Of a stretch of 7,880 nt of DNA, positions 5,579 to 7,880 are shown piece after piece; within the stretch, counting starts at the first letter, position 1; every line of letters starts with the position of its first letter. The notes under the pieces were generated by a model that was not told where the DNA came from, ran no database searches, and saw only the letters and a program-made list of their open reading frames with translations. The DNA is taken from NCBI GenBank assembly GCA_026387845.1, contig JAPLKX010000088.1:1-7880 (forward strand), in the 5' to 3' direction. The position numbers were made by a program, and so were the translations under genes. Source of the stretch: Candidatus Hydrogenedentota bacterium. Its GTDB lineage: Bacteria > Hydrogenedentota > Hydrogenedentia > Hydrogenedentales > SLHB01.

Positions 5579-6559
5579 ATGAGTGTTCTGGTAACAGGCG
5601 GCGCGGGCTACATCGGCAGCGTCGCCGTCGAACGTCTGCTAGCCGAAGGCGAACAGGTGGTCGTCCTCGACAGCCTCGCCACCGGCCACCGTGCCGCCGT
5701 CTCGAAAGCCGCCACGTTCATCCAGGGCGACATCCTCGACCGGGAACTCGTCCGCCACGTGCTTGCCCAACACGACGTCGACACCGTCATGCATTTCGCC
5801 GCGTTTATCGAGGTGAAAGAATCCTGCGAAAATCCCAGGAAGTATTTTCAAAACAACACCGCCGGCGCAATGAACCTGCTCGACACCATGCTCGACGCCG
5901 GCGTGGACAAGTTCATCTTCAGTTCGACCGCCGCCGTCTATGGCAACCCCGGCAGTACACCCATCACCGAAGACGCGCCCACCCGGCCTATCAACCCGTA
6001 CGGCCTGTCCAAGCGCATGGTCGAGCAGATCCTCGAATGGTATGCCTGCGCACATGGCCTGCGATACGTGGCGCTCAGATATTTCAACGCATCAGGCGCC
6101 ACCATCGAGCACGGCGAAGCACATCATCCCGAAACCCACCTCATCCCCAACGTCCTGCTCGCCGCCGAAGGCAAAAAAGATATCGTCGTCTATGGCAAAG
6201 ACTGGAACACGCCCGACGGCACCTGCATCCGCGACTACATCCACGTCCTCGACCTCGCTGGAGCCCACCTGCTCGCCATGCGCCACCTCCGCAACGGCGG
6301 CGGCTCCGATTGCTTCAACCTCGGCAACGGCGAAGGCTACTCGGTCCTCGAAGTCGTCGAGGCCGTCAAGCGGGTGACAGGTAGAAACGTCCCGCTGACG
6401 ATGGGCGGTCGGCGTGCCGGCGACCCCGAACGCCTCGTCGCTTCGAGCGAAAAGGCCCGCCGCGTCCTGCAATGGCAGCCAACCCGCGGCGACATCGACA
6501 CCATCGTCCGCGACGCATGGAACTGGCGCCAAATCCACCCCGCAGGGTATGCTGGCTAA
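5579..6559 (+). CDS. galE: UDP-glucose 4-epimerase
   Basis: This 326-residue extended short-chain dehydrogenase interconverts UDP-galactose and UDP-glucose in the cytoplasm with bound NAD. The length is normal. The NAD-binding TGGAGYIGS is at 6-14, a GDI loop at 50-52, HFAAFIEVKES at 72-82, and NNTAGAMNLL at 92-101. The catalytic set is complete: SSTAAVYG (115-122, T117 in the Ser/Thr position) and Y141-x-x-x-K145. ALRYFNASGA and the family signature DWNTPDGTCIRDYIHVLDLA confirm the subfamily, and the end (IHPAGYAG) is typical. GGAG at 5569-5572 stands 6 nt before the ATG. The gene is bracketed by two copies of a hairpin repeat: copy 1 ends 50 bp before the start and copy 2 begins at the base after the stop. 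A near-copy of its first 16 bases lies at 5445-5460. With galK downstream it points to galactose use or UDP-galactose supply for glycans. Confidence 0.97.
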   Translation: MSVLVTGGAGYIGSVAVERLLAEGEQVVVLDSLATGHRAAVSKAATFIQGDILDRELVRHVLAQHDVDTVMHFAAFIEVKESCENPRKYFQNNTAGAMNLLDTMLDAGVDKFIFSSTAAVYGNPGSTPITEDAPTRPINPYGLSKRMVEQILEWYACAHGLRYVALRYFNASGATIEHGEAHHPETHLIPNVLLAAEGKKDIVVYGKDWNTPDGTCIRDYIHVLDLAGAHLLAMRHLRNGGGSDCFNLGNGEGYSVLEVVEAVKRVTGRNVPLTMGGRRAGDPERLVASSEKARRVLQWQPTRGDIDTIVRDAWNWRQIHPAGYAG

Positions 6560-6625
6560 GCGAAAAACGGGGACTGACTCACTTTTTCGGCAGTTTGAAA
6601 AAGGGTGTCTGTCCCCGCTTTTCGC
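6560..6625. repeat. Palindromic hairpin repeat, copy 2 (abuts the galE stop)
   Basis: This 66-bp palindrome starts at the base after the galE TAA. It shares both arms with copy 1 and the same orientation. One stem pair differs from copy 1 by a compensated change (G-C in copy 1, A-T here). Another change breaks a pair (G-C to A-G). The hairpin lies where a galE terminator or mRNA-end structure would be. Confidence 0.85.
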
Positions 6626-6669
6626 ACCGCGTTTCGCGCACTTAGGCTACTGCCAACTACGGCGGACAG

Positions 6670-6738
6670 CGTAGGTCCGAATTCCGATTCGGACTGGACG
6701 ACCCACGCGCCCGATCCCATTCAGAGATGGGACCTACG
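6670..6738. repeat. Branched palindromic element between galE and galK
   Basis: The outer inverted repeat CGTAGGTCC (6670-6678) matches GGACCTACG (6730-6738). Inside are two further hairpins: GTCCGAAT/ATTCGGAC (6675-6682 with 6687-6694, TCCG loop) and TCCCAT/ATGGGA (6715-6720 with 6727-6732, 6-nt loop). The arms share bases with the outer stem, so a three-way junction or alternative folds are possible. It is unrelated to the hairpin repeats around galE and looks like a small non-autonomous element or an RNA structure. The rest of 6626-6846 holds only a weak galK promoter candidate. Confidence 0.65.
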
Positions 6739-6754
6739 TCTTCGGCGCCATCAT

Positions 6755-6785
6755 TTGCAGAGAAGCCAACGGCCCGTGGTAGACT
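6755..6785 (+). promoter_or_regulatory. Weak promoter candidate for galK
   Basis: TTGCAG (6755-6760) and TAGACT (6780-6785) are 19 bases apart, and TGG before the -10 resembles an extended -10. Start of transcription would be near 6792. Spacing is longer than optimal. Confidence 0.28.
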
Positions 6786-6846
6786 GTCATCGCTTTTCGC
6801 AGCATGGACACCCTATTTCAAAACAAGAGCACTAAGGCAACAACGC

Positions 6847-7880
6847 ATGAGCATCAACATCGATCAAGCCAGGCAGCAGTTTAAAGACCATTTCGGCGTC
6901 GCCCCCGCCATCGCCGTACGCGCGCCCGGCCGCGTCAACATCATCGGCGAACACACCGACTACAACCACGGCTACGTTATGCCGATGGCGCTCGAACGAG
7001 ACACCGTCATTCTCGCCCGCCGTCGTCCCGACCACACCCTAAACGCCTTCGCCGCCACACTCGGCCGCGCCGCACAAACCAGCCTTGACCGCCGCTCGCG
7101 AAACCCACGCGAGCCGTGGCTCGATTACGTCATCGGCGTGGCGGATGAGTTGGCGAAGCTCTCGAAGCCGCTTACCGGCGCAGACCTCATGATCACCGGC
7201 GACGTCCCTATCGGCTGCGGACTCAGCAGTTCCGCAAGCCTCGAAATGGCCGCACTCGCCATGTTCGAAGCCCTCGGCTCGTTCTCCCTCGACGGGCCCG
7301 ACGCCGCACGGCTCGGCCAGCGCGTCGAGAACCAGTTCCTCGGCCTCAACTCCGGCATCATGGACCAGTTCATCTCGAGGATGGCCCAGGCCGGCCACGC
7401 TTTGTTCCTCGATTGCCGGTCGTTCGAGTTCAAGCACGTCCCCGTCGCGTTTCCCGACGCCACGTTTGTCATCGCCAACACGTGTCTGGCCCGCGGCCTC
7501 ACCTCGTCCAAGTACAACGAACGCGTCGACGAATGCCGCCAGGCCGTCGCTATCCTCTCCAAAACCCTCCAGCACGATGCCACACACCTGCGCGACTTCA
7601 CCCTCGGCGAGTTGTCTGCTTCCCACACCCTCATGCCCGACGTCGTCTACCGCCGGGCCCGCCATATCATCAGCGAAAACGACAGGACCATCCGCGCGTG
7701 CGACGCCATGCGGCGCGGTGACGCGCAATTGCTCGGCGAGCTGATGTCGGATTCCGACCGGAGCCTCCGCGAAGATTACGAAGTCACCTCGCCCGAACTC
7801 GACGCCATGACGCGCGCCGCACTCGCCATACCCGGCTGTTACGGCGCCAGGATGACCGGCGCCGGGTTCGGCGGCTGCAC
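6847..7880 (+). CDS. galK: Galactokinase (partial, 3' end beyond the window)
   Basis: From ATG 6847 the frame stays open for 344 codons to the window edge. Galactokinases are usually about 380-390 residues, so a few dozen are missing. This GHMP kinase phosphorylates galactose at C1 with ATP in the cytoplasm, the first step of the Leloir pathway after mutarotation. The galactokinase signature GRVNIIGEHTDYN (28-40) contains the sugar-binding Glu35, His36 and Asp38. The GHMP ATP loop VPIGCGLSSSASLE spans 120-133. The catalytic Asp173 lies in GIMDQF (170-175). The third GHMP motif, GARMTGAGFGGC, occupies the last visible residues (333-344). The ribosome site is modest (AAGG about 9 nt upstream). 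A 287-bp gap with two palindromes separates it from galE, so separate or attenuated transcription is plausible. Confidence 0.96.
   Translation, partial: MSINIDQARQQFKDHFGVAPAIAVRAPGRVNIIGEHTDYNHGYVMPMALERDTVILARRRPDHTLNAFAATLGRAAQTSLDRRSRNPREPWLDYVIGVADELAKLSKPLTGADLMITGDVPIGCGLSSSASLEMAALAMFEALGSFSLDGPDAARLGQRVENQFLGLNSGIMDQFISRMAQAGHALFLDCRSFEFKHVPVAFPDATFVIANTCLARGLTSSKYNERVDECRQAVAILSKTLQHDATHLRDFTLGELSASHTLMPDVVYRRARHIISENDRTIRACDAMRRGDAQLLGELMSDSDRSLREDYEVTSPELDAMTRAALAIPGCYGARMTGAGFGGC

Noticed and set aside
5497..6384. 295-codon Arg/Pro-rich frame overlapping galE
   Set aside because: It is a shifted-frame shadow of galE with no plausible domain.
7039..7728. 229-codon reverse-strand frame opposite galK
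   Set aside because: It is a shadow of galK caused by codon bias. The sense strand carries all GHMP kinase motifs.

Overview
The window is GC-rich bacterial chromosome with third-position C/G-biased codons (strongest from 4290 onward) and no tRNA, rRNA, CRISPR or transposase gene. A secreted carbohydrate-active protein, a DUF502 membrane protein, a MalK/UgpC-type ATPase, galE and galK occur together here, with several small palindromic or short-period intergenic repeats. This suits a heterotrophic environmental bacterium, perhaps of the PVC superphylum or Hydrogenedentes-like. That placement is an impression, not a phylogenetic result.

Layout. 1-498 (minus) is the 5' end of a secreted glucuronidase/hexosaminidase-like protein that leaves the window. 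499-782 is a divergent intergenic region with a 9-bp tandem repeat and candidate promoters for both flanking genes. 783-2042 (plus) is an unnamed membrane protein with Pro-rich linkers and a BamE/SmpA-like segment. It converges, 7 bp apart, with 2050-2814 (minus), a DUF502 protein. 2815-2973 is a divergent promoter region. 2974-3963 (plus) is an unnamed single-anchor, coiled-coil, Met-rich helical protein. It is followed at 3997-4098 by the decayed 3' end of a second, diverged copy of itself. Then come a candidate terminator, a 7-bp G-quadruplex-prone minisatellite and a good sigma70-like promoter.

4290-5432 (plus) is a MalK/UgpC-type sugar ABC ATPase. 5579-6559 (plus) is galE, and 6847 to the window end (plus) is galK, which lacks its last few dozen codons. 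GalK phosphorylates galactose and GalE interconverts UDP-galactose and UDP-glucose, so the right half looks like sugar uptake and Leloir metabolism. No galT and no ABC permease or binding protein is present in the window.

Most unusual are the small elements. Two near-identical 66-68 bp hairpin palindromes bracket galE and show one compensated base-pair change. The first lies just after a duplicate of the galE start-codon region. A different, branched palindrome lies between galE and galK. The two unnamed proteins are the least described genes. I see no obvious new multi-gene system; the coding content is mostly recognisable.
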